From NCBI RefSeq assembly GCF_014905175.1, contig NC_057793.1, positions 1,674,001-1,738,000 on the forward strand: a stretch of DNA of 64,000 nt, in the 5' to 3' direction. Every line of letters begins with the position of its first letter. The first letter of the stretch is position 1. Below, in pieces: positions 12,651 to 24,961 of the stretch. The notes below the pieces were generated by a model. The model had not been told where the DNA came from. It worked only from the letters and a program-made list of their open reading frames with translations, and ran no database searches. A program made the translations under genes and the position numbers. Source of the stretch: Aphidius gifuensis (lineage: Eukaryota; Arthropoda; Insecta; Hymenoptera; Braconidae).

Positions 12651-14210
12651 TCACCATTGATAATGAAAATACACATTCGTGTTAATTCCACAGGCTTCAT
12701 CAACTTGTATCTCTGTTGGAGTTTTCAATATATATTCCCCAATATCATACAATGAACCATAGTATTGTGTACGATCAATCCTGAATCCTGGGCAGTTTTC
12801 TTTCAATGATTTTTCATCAATATGTTTAATTCTCCAAGCTCTAATAATATCAGTCAGTACTCGATATTTGGATAATTGCTTGTTGGTCCATGGCCAGCAT
12901 GTGTCAATGAGACCTTGAGAAAAATGATCTTTATAATCAAACCAAAATTTTCCCAACATCCATAAACTCGTTTGCTTTGAATTTCTAAATACTGCATACT
13001 CTGCTTCAATTCTATCAAGAATTTTTGTTAGTAAATTTTGATAATCAATAATAGTTGAATTTTTATTTATCAAACTTTCTTCAAATATATCAAAATAAAT
13101 GTATCTCCATGGCCATGAATCAATCAATTTTGTCAATGAATATTCTTGATTATATTTTAAAAATTCCAATCTCCATTCTCTTGTCAATCGTTGCATTAAA
13201 AATACAAAATTATTGCTTGTTATTATATCACCATTTATAGCTAATAAAACATCTCTTATGTAATCATCTTCTTCTTCTTCAGTCAACCTTGATTTTAGTA
13301 GAAAAATTTTTAAACTTTTATCATCTCTAGATAGATAATTTCTATTATGAACAACAAGCATTCCACGTGTTAAACCCAGAGCAGTGTCTGGATCAAAATA
13401 ATTCGAAATATTATTTTCAAAATTTCTTGATATCCAATAGTAAATAGTGGCTCTTGTAAATTGGTCTAAAGGATATTTACCAGCAATGTTTACTGACTCC
13501 AAATTGTATACTGCAGAGATTATATTTTGCTTATCTCTTAAAAGTATTTTATTCCATATCTCTATTATTTCATATAAATGAGAATATTTACATGCTTCAA
13601 CAAACATAAATATATCATTGATTTCTTCATGAGGTAAATTTTTATTAACGTTGCTGTTAAATACAGCCAATAATGTTTTTGCATGATCAATTTGTCCATC
13701 AATTGTCCATTGAATATTATCAATATAGTCATTTAACGATGGATTATCTTCATCAAAGTCATCCAATTTTTTATGTATATCTGATAAAAAATCAAACAGT
13801 TTTATTCCAATTGGTTCAATAATATAAATCAGCTCATTTGTTTGTCTAATCGGCAATTCTAAATTTTCAATAATTTGAAATACAGCAGTTTTTAATCTTC
13901 GAGGTATCGTTGGTGATGGTGATAAATCATAATCTTGAAAGAAGCTGGCAGTTAATAGATTTTGGTCTTTCATTTTTAATTTTATCAATGGATTATTCCA
14001 AACGTTAACTGCAACTTGAATTGATGATTTTTTTTCCAGTGAAAGAGAAAATGTAAAGTCAGATCTAAAATTTATTTAAATTTCATCAAATTAATATTTG
14101 TAAAATTTTTAAATATTTATTTTTTATTATTTTTAAATAAATACATACGCAGTTGTGATACTTTTTAAAATAAAAATTGACAAAGCAAGAATAATTATAA
14201 TTATCTTCAT
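12651..14210 (-). CDS. Secreted protein of unrecognised family, paralogue A (C-terminally truncated)
   Basis: Two exons (14210-14149 and 14064-12651) give 491 codons. Exon 1 is a signal-peptide exon (MKIIIIILALSIFILKSITT). Exon 2 encodes a mostly helical-looking, Trp/Tyr-rich protein with no domain I recognise. Blocks shared with paralogue B include SLNDYIDNIQWTIDGQIDH, EACKYSH, NIAGKYPLD and SWPWRYIYFD. It is roughly 55% identical to B by eye over the body. The last 17 residues replace the family C-terminus after a frameshift, so this is a truncated protein or a young pseudogene. The family is secreted by prediction; function is unknown. Confidence 0.75.
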
Positions 14211-14347
14211 GATTTTTATTATTGTCAATTGTTTAATTGTTTTTTGTGTTATGTTTAAAAGTTTTCACTATTATGAAAAAAAAATTTTTATTTTTTCACA
14301 GGAAATGAATATTTGAAATATAAGTATATGTTATGTTAGGGGCAACT

Positions 14348-14383
<36 letters not shown>

Positions 14384-15653
14384 GTATATATTTTTTTTAT
14401 GATATTGAAATATTTAAAGGCTAAATAGGCAAGTAACATGTTTACATCCTTTTTTATATTATTTTATTGTCAAGTACATAAAACAAATTTTATTACAACT
14501 TGAAATATTTAAAAATCACTTTTTAAATTTATAAATTCAATTTAAAAAAAAAATGATATATATCAAGTATCAAAAATATTTGATTTTACATTTTCTATAA
14601 ATTGCTTGAATTACAATTTTAAAATAATTTTTTTAGTCATCAGAGATGATTCAAGTTTTTATTTAGAAAATATTATTTTCCTTTTTTTTGTTGTTTAAAT
14701 AAAAGCCATTAAATTTACTATCTCAACTTCATTGAAATATTTTTTTTTTATGTATTTAAATATAATTCATATGTGCACTGTTTTTTTTTAGAAAAAAAAT
14801 AATGCGGAAACTAAAAAATATTTTGTTTTAAAAAAAAATTCCACACTTTTAAACCAAGTTTTTAAATCATTTTAAAAATAAATAATACTATAATTCAATA
14901 ACAAACATGCAAATAATATGATTTGAAAAAAAAAAAAAATATAGAATACTAAAAAAATTAAATTTTATTTATTTTTATTTCAAATGTACAAAGTTTGAAA
15001 ATACTAAAGAAAATTATTTGAAATTTTTTACCAAGAAAATATTTAAAATAAATCGAAATTTTTTTTTATAAATTCAACGCAAGCAATTTTATTTAGTAAA
15101 TATATTTTTTTTTTTCATTCTGTTCTAGTTTAGTTTAATGCTTTAGTTTTTTTTTAATGCATAATATATTTTTTTTTTAAAAAAACAACAATTAAATTGT
15201 CGTCAACGATTGAACATGTTTCAAGTTAATTTTTGTAATTATCATTTTAATTTTAATGATTACAAATATAGTATACAATAATTATATTTATAACATTTTA
15301 TTAAAAATTTAAAATTAATTATTCACTTGCATTGAACGCATAATAAACTTGATATATTAATTAATAATATAAATATCAATCGTTTGAATTATTTATCAAA
15401 AAATCAAGACACTTGTTATTGAATTTCTTATATTTATTTAAAAAAAAAATTTTACTTATTCAATTAGGATATTATTGTTGAATTATTTTGATGAATGTCC
15501 TACCTTTTTTCAAGTTTTATCAAATATTATACAATTCATTATAAATTTTTCATTGATATATTATTTTAAATTAAAATATATGAAAAATTATCTCAACAGC
15601 ATGAAACAATTTATTAATATTAAACATAATTAAAAAGGAAAACAAAATATCCA
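14211..15653. other. Upstream region of paralogue A / 3' flank of paralogue B
   Basis: The 5' flank of A (14211-14530) is clearly homologous to the 5' flank of B (17577-17830), with shared blocks such as AACATGTTTACATCCTTTTT. The duplication unit therefore includes the promoter. An (AAAT)n microsatellite of about 33 bp is at 14350-14382. The rest is AT-rich without ORFs. Confidence 0.65.
14350..14382. repeat. (AAAT)n microsatellite
   Basis: About eight perfect tetranucleotide units in the 5' flank of paralogue A. The repeat is absent from the matching flank of paralogue B. Confidence 0.9.
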
Positions 15654-17576
15654 TTAAGCAGTACTTGTACTTGTACCAGTTTTTGGAGTACATTGAAGTT
15701 TTTTGCTTGAATTTAATCCTGATTTTTCAATACAATTATAAAAATTATTCCATTCAGCAAGATTAGAATCATCATTGAAAAACTTATCAATGCATTTTTT
15801 AAATTCACTTCTCTGTTTATCTTTAAAATTCAACCAATCAGCTAGTAAATGTAATTTATCATAGATAGAATTATATAATTTTTTATTTTCTTGAATACCT
15901 CGAATAATTGAAATCCAATTAATTGAATTTTTAAAACTTTCTCTATCATTATCTCTGTATTTCCACTCAATAAGTCGATCAATTTCATCATATCTATCAC
16001 CAATAATAATAAAATACGTGCAAATATTTTGTAGTGTAACATGTCGCATAAAATTATATCTTTGTTGTTGAGTTTTCAATATATATTCACCAATATCATA
16101 CAATAAATCATAATACTCCAATGTACGAAGCATAAAACCCATTTGACTACATTCTTCAATTAATTTTTCATTAGCTCGTTTGATATTCCAATTTCTAATA
16201 ATAATTATTGAAACTTGTATTTTAACAAATTTATTAGTATTCAATGACCAACATGTCTCAATTAGTCCCTCATCAAAATGATCTTTATAATCAGACCAAA
16301 ATTTTCCAATCATCCATGTACTTGTTTGTTTAACATTACGAAACTTTGAATACTCATCATCAATTTTTTCAATAATTTCTAATAATAAATTTTCATAATT
16401 AATACGAGTTGGTGCAGGATTTCGATTAATCAAACTTGCTTCAAATACATCAAAATAAATGTATCTCCATGGCCATGAATTAATCAAGTTAAACAATGAA
16501 TATTCACGATGTTCTTTTAAATAATTCAGCCTTGCATCATTTGATAATTGTTGCATTAAAAATACATAATTATTAATTGTCATTCTATTGTAAGCACCAA
16601 CACCATTGTGTAATAAAGTATTTATTATATAATTATCTTTATCATCACCTTCAAGGTTTGCTTTTAGTAAAAAATATTTTAAACTTTCTGTATTTCCAGA
16701 TAGCAAAGCTCTGTTATGAGTTTGAAGAATACCTTGTGTTACGATGACAATATCACGTGGATTATAATCAACTGAATTGCCAAATTTAAAATGGAAAAAT
16801 ATCCAATATTTCATGATGTTTTTTGTGAGAATGTCTAATGGATATTTACCTGCAATATTTTCTGATCTAGTATTGCTTATTGCAAATTTAATATTTTGCT
16901 TATCTTTAGCTGATAACTTGTGCCATATTTCATTGATTCCATCAGCATGAGAATATTTACATGCTTCGATAAACATAAATGTATAATCAATTTTTTCATC
17001 AGGTAAATTTTTATCAATGACGTTTTTTAATACAGTCATTAATGTTTTTGTATGATCAATTTGTCCATCAACTGTCCATTGAATTGAATCAACATAGTCA
17101 TTTAATGATGGATATTTATCACCTGGGTCAACTAGTCTATCATGTATTTCTGATAAATAATCAATCATTTCTTTTCCAATTGGTTCAATAACATAAATCA
17201 GCTCATCAATTTTTGTCATTGGCAATTCTAAATTTTCAATAATTCGAAATGCATGAATTTTTAATTTTTGAAGTATTATTGGTGCTGATAATTCAGATCT
17301 TTGTAACAAATTTGAAGTTAATAAATTTTGGTCTTTAATTTTTGATTTTATTGATGGATCATTCCAAATGTTTATTGCAGCTTGAATTAATGATTTTTGT
17401 TCCAGTAAAGAAGGTATTGTATAGTAAGATCTAAAATTTATTTAAATTTCATCAAATTGATATTTATAAAATTTTTAAATATTTATTTTTTATTATTTTT
17501 AAATTAATACTTACGCAGTTGTCATATTTTTTAAAATAAAAATTGACAAAGCAAGAATAATTATTATTATCTTCAT
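15654..17576 (-). CDS. Secreted protein of unrecognised family, paralogue B (complete)
   Basis: Exons 17576-17515 and 17430-15654 join to 612 codons. Exon 1 encodes a signal peptide (MKIIIIILALSIFILKNMTT) and splits in the same phase as paralogue A. The mature protein is rich in Ile, Asn, Asp, Lys and Trp, with repeated helical-looking blocks (TVDGQIDHTKTL, FMFIEACKYSH, SWPWRYIYFDVFEASL, STWMIGKFWSDYKDHF). It ends in a short Cys-containing, Ser/Thr-rich tail (LQCTPKTGTSTSTA). No transmembrane segment is seen after the signal peptide. No known domain is recognised. Tandem duplication, a signal peptide and fast divergence fit a lineage-specific secreted protein (for example venom or gland product), but this is inference. 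Confidence 0.85.
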
Positions 17577-18914
17577 GATTTTTATTATTGTCAATTGTTT
17601 GATTGTTTTTTTTTTTGTGTGTTATGTTTAAAAGTTTTCACGATTATGAAGAAATAATTTTCATTTTCCTCGCCAAATGAATTTTTTTTTTTTTTTTATG
17701 ATATTGAAATATTCGAAGGCTAAATAGATAACATGTTTACATCCTTTTTTATATTATTTTATTGTCCAGTACATAAAAAATTATGTTACGACTTGAAATA
17801 TTTATCACTTTTTAAATTTATAAATAATATATTTTGTATACAAATTTTTTTTAATCTATACATAAACTGAAACTGAAATTTTTTCAAAAATAAAAAACAA
17901 AAAAAATATAAATTTTCGAAATATTTAAAAATAAATATAAAATCAATGGAGTTTAATTATGAGATATGATTTTCATTGTATAAGTTTATTTTTTAAATAA
18001 TTTTTTTAGCTAACAGAAATTGTTCAAGATGAATCATAAAAGTGGAAAAAGCAGGTATCTCAATCTCAGTAGCAGGTGTTCTCAGTCTTATACTGCTCTT
18101 CTTAGGTTGCTGCTCTAATTATCTCAGAAAGAAAATAATCTCTTAATTAGTAACATCAATTTTTAATTATTCTTTATTAGCATTATCTGATATAACTAAT
18201 CAACAATTGGCTAAATTACAAAGATCTTTTAATTATTGTGTAAGATTTGTTGTTGAAAAAAAAAAAAAAAATTATTTTACGAGCTGCTACTAGTCGCTAT
18301 TTATTTAATAATTTTTCATTACATGTAATTAGATTTAATTGTAATTATATATAGCCCAAAAGTACGATAACCAAGAGCTTATATTTTAATAAATAATAAT
18401 AACGCAATATTTATAAACAAGAACGTGTATTTAAATTACAAAAAAGACAATTATTGGAGGGAATTATCAAGTGCAAAGACTAGTTAAAAAAAAAAAAACA
18501 ATTACACCAACATTTATAAATAATATTTGAATAATTTCAAAATTTTATCGTTTAAAAATGGACGAAATAGATATATATATATATTTAATTAAAATATTTT
18601 AAATACTTAAATTTCTATTTGAAAAATTTTCCATTAATATGGAAAATTTTAATTTACTAACAATTTTTTATATTTCATCAAGGTTGATTCTGGATAATTA
18701 AATTTCTATGAGATTTTAAATCGAGTATAATTATCTACACTTTCAATTTTTTTCCTTTGGACTTTTTGAGATAATGAGTGTTAAAATTGAGATGATTTTT
18801 CTATCTAAAACTTTTTTTTTGCAAGTTTAATTTCTACTAGAAATTTTTATATTTACTATTAAAATTTAGTGCTCAAAAGGACGAATAATGCATTATTTTA
18901 AATCAACTTTAAAA
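17577..18914. other. 5' flank of paralogue B and AT-rich spacer
   Basis: 17577-17830 resembles the flank of paralogue A. A GC-richer patch at 18009-18146 has a frame encoding a hydrophobic, membrane-like stretch (see findings). The remainder, up to the stop of synergin gamma, is AT-rich with no supported gene. Confidence 0.55.
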
Positions 18915-21062
18915 TCAATGAGTACCTCCAGTTAAAATACCATGTGAATTATTAATTGGATATCTCAAAATTGGTAAATTATTATTAACACAATTTAACC
19001 AAAGATTTGCACATGTTGCATGATAATGATTATCATTGAATAAAATATTATCACTTGTTATGACAGTAAGACAGAGTGCACATGTTGGTGATTGGTCTTG
19101 TCGTGATGGCCAAGCAGGCAACTCGGTGACAATCTAAATAAATTAAAAAATCAAATATTAATATTATAAAAATGTATTTTTAATTATTACTGATCAAACA
19201 TACAGGTATGTTGGTGTAAAATGGTTCCATTTGTGCCCAAATTTTATCAATGTCCATTAGTAAATCATCAAAACCCATAATATTTATATCCATTTCTTTG
19301 TGTGAATAATTAACACGACGACAAACAGCAGCAATTTCAGCTAAATTACAAAGAAAATTATATCCTTTTGAACTTTTTAATACTTCTTCAAGTACAATAT
19401 CTGATGTGATACTTGTAAATATATTTGCAGCAAATTGAAGAAGAAGAACACAACTTTCCATGTACTGTTTCCATTCCCAATAAATCATCTATAATTAAAA
19501 TTATAATTTATATTTTTTTAAAATAAATTATCAAACAGTTAATTGTAAAAAAAAAATAATATATTAATACCTCATGCATATTTTTAATTTCTTTGTCAAC
19601 ATCAACATCTTTTTCAAGACACAAATTGAGATCTAAACTTTGCATTGATTTAGATTTTTTAATTTGATTAAAGCTCTTATCAATATCCCTTTGAATAATT
19701 TTATCTGGATCAATAGTTGCTTCATATTTTTCTTCTAAATAATCAAGAGTTTTTTCTGGACTTGAATTAATTTCTAATTGTGCAAATGCTTCAATTGTTT
19801 CTTGTACCAATGATATTTCTGATTTATGATCACCACAACTTGGTAAAAAATTTTCAAAATCAGTAAATAAATCTATTGATGAATCAAGTTGATTAACATC
19901 AGTTGTATCAGTATTTTTAGCTGATACAAAATCACCAAAATCATCAAGTATATTATCATCATCATCAGCTGTTTTATCATTATCAATTGACTCTATTTTT
20001 GGCTCATCAACTAGTATTCTTAATGCACTGTATTTATCTTCAACACTTTGTAAATTCATTAAATCAATTGGATCATTTTTTTTTTCATTAAATGTTATAT
20101 TATTACGTTCAACTGGTATTGACATGTCATTACGAATAACAGTGTCATTTAAAATAAATGTTTTAGCTTCATTTTTAATCATACAAGTTGGAAATAAATC
20201 ACCAACTCTTTCACAATTATTTAAATCATTACTTAACGTTGCTAAATCTTGATTAAAATTATTAACTGATGTTTTACATTGATTAATTGTTATTTTATTA
20301 TTTGTTTTTTTAATTTGTTTATCTTGTAATTTTTTTGGTCCACTTAATAAATTATGATTTGCCAATCTACTACCAATTGCTGAACCTAATTTCGTATCAA
20401 TTTTTGTTGGCAATGATGGTGAAACAACTGTTGCACTTTGAAATTCAGTAAAGTCATCAGATAAATCAACATCTTTTGTTTCAATTGCTCCTAATTTTTG
20501 TGGTTTTTGCGTTAATTTTAAATCTAAATTTGAATCAACTGGAAAAAAAGTTAATTAAATTATAATTATCATAATTACAATGAATGAAACATTAAAAAGC
20601 ATGATTTTTTTTTTTACCTGGAGTATATTTTTTATTTGTATCAGTACGTTGACTTGTAAAATTATCAATTGTATTTATTTTAATTGGATTTAAAACAGCT
20701 AAATTTAGTGATGGTGTTGGTGGACCAGGTAACATATGTAGAATATCTAAATTATTAAATGAGTATGATGTTTGTGCAAGAGCAATTAATGACAACACAA
20801 TATATAATTCTTGTTCAGTTAATTGTCCAGCATATTTTTTATTAGCCAATGACCATATAAAACCAAGTACTTCAGTTGGTAATTGACTTGTTAATAATAA
20901 TGGAAATACTTTGTTTGTATCAACAAGATATTTTTCATTGATACCATTTATTGTTGATCTATCCTCTTTAACATGATCCCAAATAACACGATATACTTGT
21001 GGCAACATTGGTGAATTTTGCCACAACCAATTTGGCAATTGTTGATTTATTTGTTTATCCAT
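18915..21062 (-). CDS. Synrg: Synergin gamma (AP-1 gamma-ear binding, EH-domain protein)
   Basis: Four minus-strand exons (21062-20618, 20538-19571, 19488-19204, 19133-18915) join to 638 codons. Residues about 20-115 form an EH domain (PQVYRVIWDHV, VFPLLLTSQLPTEVLGFIW, GQLTEQELYIVLSLIAL). The long exon 2 is acidic and disordered. It carries three motifs of the DFxxF kind bound by the AP-1 gamma-ear: DDFTEFQSA, LDDFGDFVSA and DLFTDFENF. The C-terminal part has the conserved synergin region ending in a Cys/His motif (CALC, then HYHATC). Synergin gamma is a clathrin-coat accessory protein at the trans-Golgi network. It is shorter than vertebrate forms. An in-frame Met eight codons upstream is possible; I chose MDKQINQQLPNW. 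The gene shares a short divergent promoter with AVL9, another late-secretory factor. Confidence 0.93.
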
Positions 21063-21442
21063 TTTGCTAGTATTTATTATTAACAATTTACTTTAATTAT
21101 TATTCATTATTTGTGTTATTATTTTTGTAAGATCTTTTCTTTTGACAGCTCCATGTTTACTGTCTTACTGATTTTTTTTTAGCTGGCGCCACCGTTGTGT
21201 GACGTTTATTTATTTATTTTTTTTTATTTATCAACATGGTGGACCATCTGCGCGATGATGACACTCATCCACACACATACACAGTTACATGTATATTTTC
21301 TGTCATCAAGAATAAATATAACATTTAACAACAATTGAAACATCATCACAATGAATATTAATAATCGATGAAAATTTTATAATTAATAACTTTTATTATT
21401 GTCATTACATTATTGTTAATTGGTGGTTAATTAATAATTAAC
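21063..21442. promoter_or_regulatory. Divergent promoter, synergin gamma and AVL9
   Basis: A 380-bp gap separates divergent start codons. It contains a GC-rich patch with the 8-bp palindrome TGGCGCCA at 21184-21191 (an E2F-like core), then TGTGTGACG, and ATGGTGGACCATCTGCGCG at 21236-21254. Both products act in late secretory traffic, so shared regulation is plausible but unproven. Confidence 0.6.
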
Positions 21443-24034
21443 ATGGCAGAAATTGGAGGACCAATTCTTCATGTAATTGTCGTTGGTTTTCATCATAAAA
21501 AAGGCTGTCAAGTGAGTAAAATAAAAGGAATTTTATCTCTTAATATAAAAATGATAAAGAAAAAAAATTCATCAATTTACAGTTTAATCAATAATTTCTT
21601 TGTTAAAAAATTACATTTTATTATGAAATTATAAGTTGAACATGTTTAGAATTTAATAAATTAATATTGTTTAAATTGTCCAGGTGGAATATTCATATCC
21701 TCCACTTGTACCAGGATCACCAAATGAGTGTCCACTTGGTTGGAAATATTTGCCAACTCTAGCATTACCAGATGGTTCACATAATTATGATGAAGATACA
21801 GTTTATTTTCATTTACCAAGTATAACAGATTCTAAAAAAACAATATTTGGTGTTTCCTGCTTTCGTCAAATACCAGCTGAGGTAATTTATCAAATGTTGA
21901 TGATAAAAAAATAATATTACACAATGTAAATTAATTTTTTTTAGAAATTAAAAAATCGTACATCTGATATTACAAGAGGAACAGTACAAAAATCAGTATG
22001 TGTACTTAGTACAATACCTCTTTATGGACATATACAAGTTAAAATGGCACTAATAACATATGCCTATTTTAAAGAGGGTGATTTCAGCAAGGTATCACTT
22101 CTTGAAGAGACATATCGTAATTTAAATGATTGTATGAATGCCGATAGTCAAATACCACCTCAAATATTTGTTGGTATGTTAAAAATATTATAGTCATTAT
22201 CAAGATGACCAAGTCTGTGTGTTTGTACATATTTTTTTTTCGCTTTTGTGTGTCTTTAGATGATGGTTCTCTCTGGTTTTTAGGATTATCTGCTAGAGAT
22301 TTTATACTACAATTTCGTCACAAAGCATTGTTACTTTTCAAATTATTATTACTTGAAAAAAAAGTTGTTTTTTATCAATCACCAGTACAGCCACTTTGTG
22401 CAGCAATATTAACATTATTATCACTTCATCCTGGTATGATTGAAAGTGGTCTTGAAAAATCAGCATGTATAAGGTAAATCAAAATTATTTATTTTTAATT
22501 TTTCATCATATTTTAAATATGTTATTGTTTTTTAGACCATCTAGACCAATGTCTCCAATTCCAACATTTGAAGATGACGATGATGATGAATCATGGTCTG
22601 ATAAACTACCTGCTGATGAAATAAAAAATATAAATGATGATTTAAATGGTTTTAATGATTCTAAAAAAAATAACAATGAAAAAATAATGAATATTAATGA
22701 TGAAGATGATAACGTTGTTGAAATTGAAACAACAATTGTTAATAATTATGCAAATACATTAAATGATGATATACATCGTGTTCAAAGTTCAAATATGATT
22801 AGTTTAACAATGGATGATGCTGATAGTAATATACCAAGAGATAATAGTAATGATGCATTATCTGAAGCACGTGTTACATCAACAATAACACAAATTGCAC
22901 ATGTTGATTATCAGTCATGTGGATTACCAATGAATTTATTTAGCAATGGTTATTTATGCTTGCCATATTTATCATTACCATATTTGGATCTTCTTGGTGA
23001 TAAAAATGTACGTGGCTATGTTGTTGGTGCAACGAATGTTTTATTCAAACAAAAAAAACAATTAATTGATGTTTTAATTGAGGCAAGTTATCAATAATTC
23101 TCAGCTGAATGATGATTAATTGATGAAATTAATTAATATATTGTTTTTTTGTTGTTAATGATTAGGTAGAGAGTGCTAGAATTGAAGCAACTGATCCAGA
23201 ATTACGTCGACAATTACATTTGACAACTGAAGATTTAAGATTTGCTGATTATATTGTTCGACATGTTGCTGAACCAAGACAAGATGTTTTTCTTGATGGT
23301 GTTGGATGGGAGGGTGGTGATGAATGGATTAGAACACAATTTCGTGTTTATTTAATGAGTTTATTACGTACATCAATTCAACAAGATACAAGACAATATG
23401 ATCATTTTAATTCGTCTTTTATGAATGCTTGGAAATTAACTAATAATTATAATATGTGGATTAATACAACAGCTAAAAATGATATTAATTTAATTGATTC
23501 TGGACATTTATTTGCTGGTCAACTATCAGTTCAAGATATGAAATTGAGACTTTCACAGTAAGTTGTTTTTAATTTTCAATATTCAAGTTGTCATTTGTAT
23601 TAGTTATTTATTTTTTTTGTTTTTTTTTTTTCATTAAAGCACAATGCAAAATACAGAATCAGGAAGAAAAATTAATCAAGCAATGGTTACAACTGGAAGA
23701 GCTGTTGCTTCAACTGGAAAAGCTGTTGGTAAATAGAAAAAAGTTTTTTTTTTTTAAATTTTTTATTTGATATTGTATGAAAATTATATTTTTGTTTTTT
23801 TGTTTTTCATAAGGAGGAGCAATTTCACAGGCAAAAGGTGCTTTTAGCAATTGGTGGAGTACCTTGACAACTGTTCAAGGACTTGAAATTGATACTCTTG
23901 ATACTGGCAATGATAGCATCAATCAAGAAATAACAGAAAATAAAATATGCGAGGAACAAACGAAAAATTATGAAAATGAAATTATCGATCAAGTGATAAA
24001 TACAAACATGACCTCTCATTTAACTGTCGATTAA
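21443..24034 (+). CDS. AVL9: AVL9 homologue, late secretory pathway protein
   Basis: Eight exons (21443-21511, 21684-21881, 21945-22173, 22260-22473, 22536-23082, 23166-23557, 23640-23728, 23814-24034) join to 652 codons, the usual length for animal AVL9. The N-terminus (ILHVIVVGFHHKKGCQVEYS) and SFRQIPAE-like, LYGHIQVKM and LLLEKKVVFYQSPV blocks are the DENN-like core of the AVL9/DENND6 group. An acidic, Asp/Asn-rich linker in exon 5 is followed by the conserved C-terminal region (LPYLSLPYLDLL, DGVGWEGGDEWIR). AVL9 acts in exocytic transport from the Golgi in yeast and in cell migration in animals. The intron after 23082 starts with GC rather than GT. RRN3 follows 0.9 kb downstream on the same strand. 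Confidence 0.95.
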
Positions 24035-24961
24035 TAATAATTATTATTTCTATTAATTTATTTTGTTATTAAAAAACTTTCTTCATGGTACTCAATTAAA
24101 AAATAATTTTTTTTATAATTTAATTTAATTTAATTATAAATTATTTAAAGAAAAATTTGCTATATATTATTTATAAATTTGAGTTATTTTTTAATTTGTT
24201 AAATTTTTTATTATTTTTTAAGTCATTATTTTAAATTATCATTCCCTGATTGTTAATTATTGTTATAATAATTATTTAATTTAAAAACAAAAATAAATAT
24301 TATGGTTTTTCATGCCGATAAAAGTTACCACAAAAAAAAAAAATATAATTTAATTTTCAACACGTATTATTAATTAAAAAAAAAAATTAATGTTATTAAT
24401 TAATAAACAAAATACATTGACTTTTAAGTTGATAAACAAAATTAATAATAAAAAATCTGTAAAATGTGAAAAAATAAAATATTTAAAAACAACAATCAAT
24501 TATTATTAACATTAAAAATTATTATTAATAATTGTCTATAGTTTATTGCCATTAGCACCTGTTGTTAATACATTTCTTTTTTCATGTTGTTTTTTTTTTT
24601 TCTCTTGTTAAATGTTATATTATTGGAGGGGGGATAAGTGTCGTGTGGCCATGTTTTGGTTTTGTTGTGTGATAGAAAACATGTGCTCATAAAATGTAAC
24701 AATTTTATTAGTCTAATATCACTGATACAATCAATAGAGTAATTCCAAAAATCATCTAAATATCATAAAAACAACTTGAATCATTAAAAATTATTATTGA
24801 ATAAACTAGCAAAGGTATAATATTTATAATTTGGCGAATAATTGTATTCTAACCTCACTTTCAAGTCCATTCAAAAAAAAAAGTACAACATATTGAAATT
24901 ATTTATAATTAATCATTAATTAATAGATGAATAATTCATGTATATTTTTTCTCATTAACAG
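24035..24961. other. AVL9 3' flank and RRN3 upstream region
   Basis: AT-rich DNA in which no ORF is supported. A GC-richer patch near 24625-24690 (GGAGGGGGGATAAGTGTCGT) is the most likely promoter or 5' UTR area for RRN3. An AG at 24960-24961 directly before the RRN3 ATG may be the acceptor of a 5' UTR intron. Confidence 0.5.

Noticed and set aside
23825..24019. Minus-strand ORF opposite the AVL9 last exon
   Set aside because: Antisense shadow of conserved coding sequence, with no homologue-like pattern.
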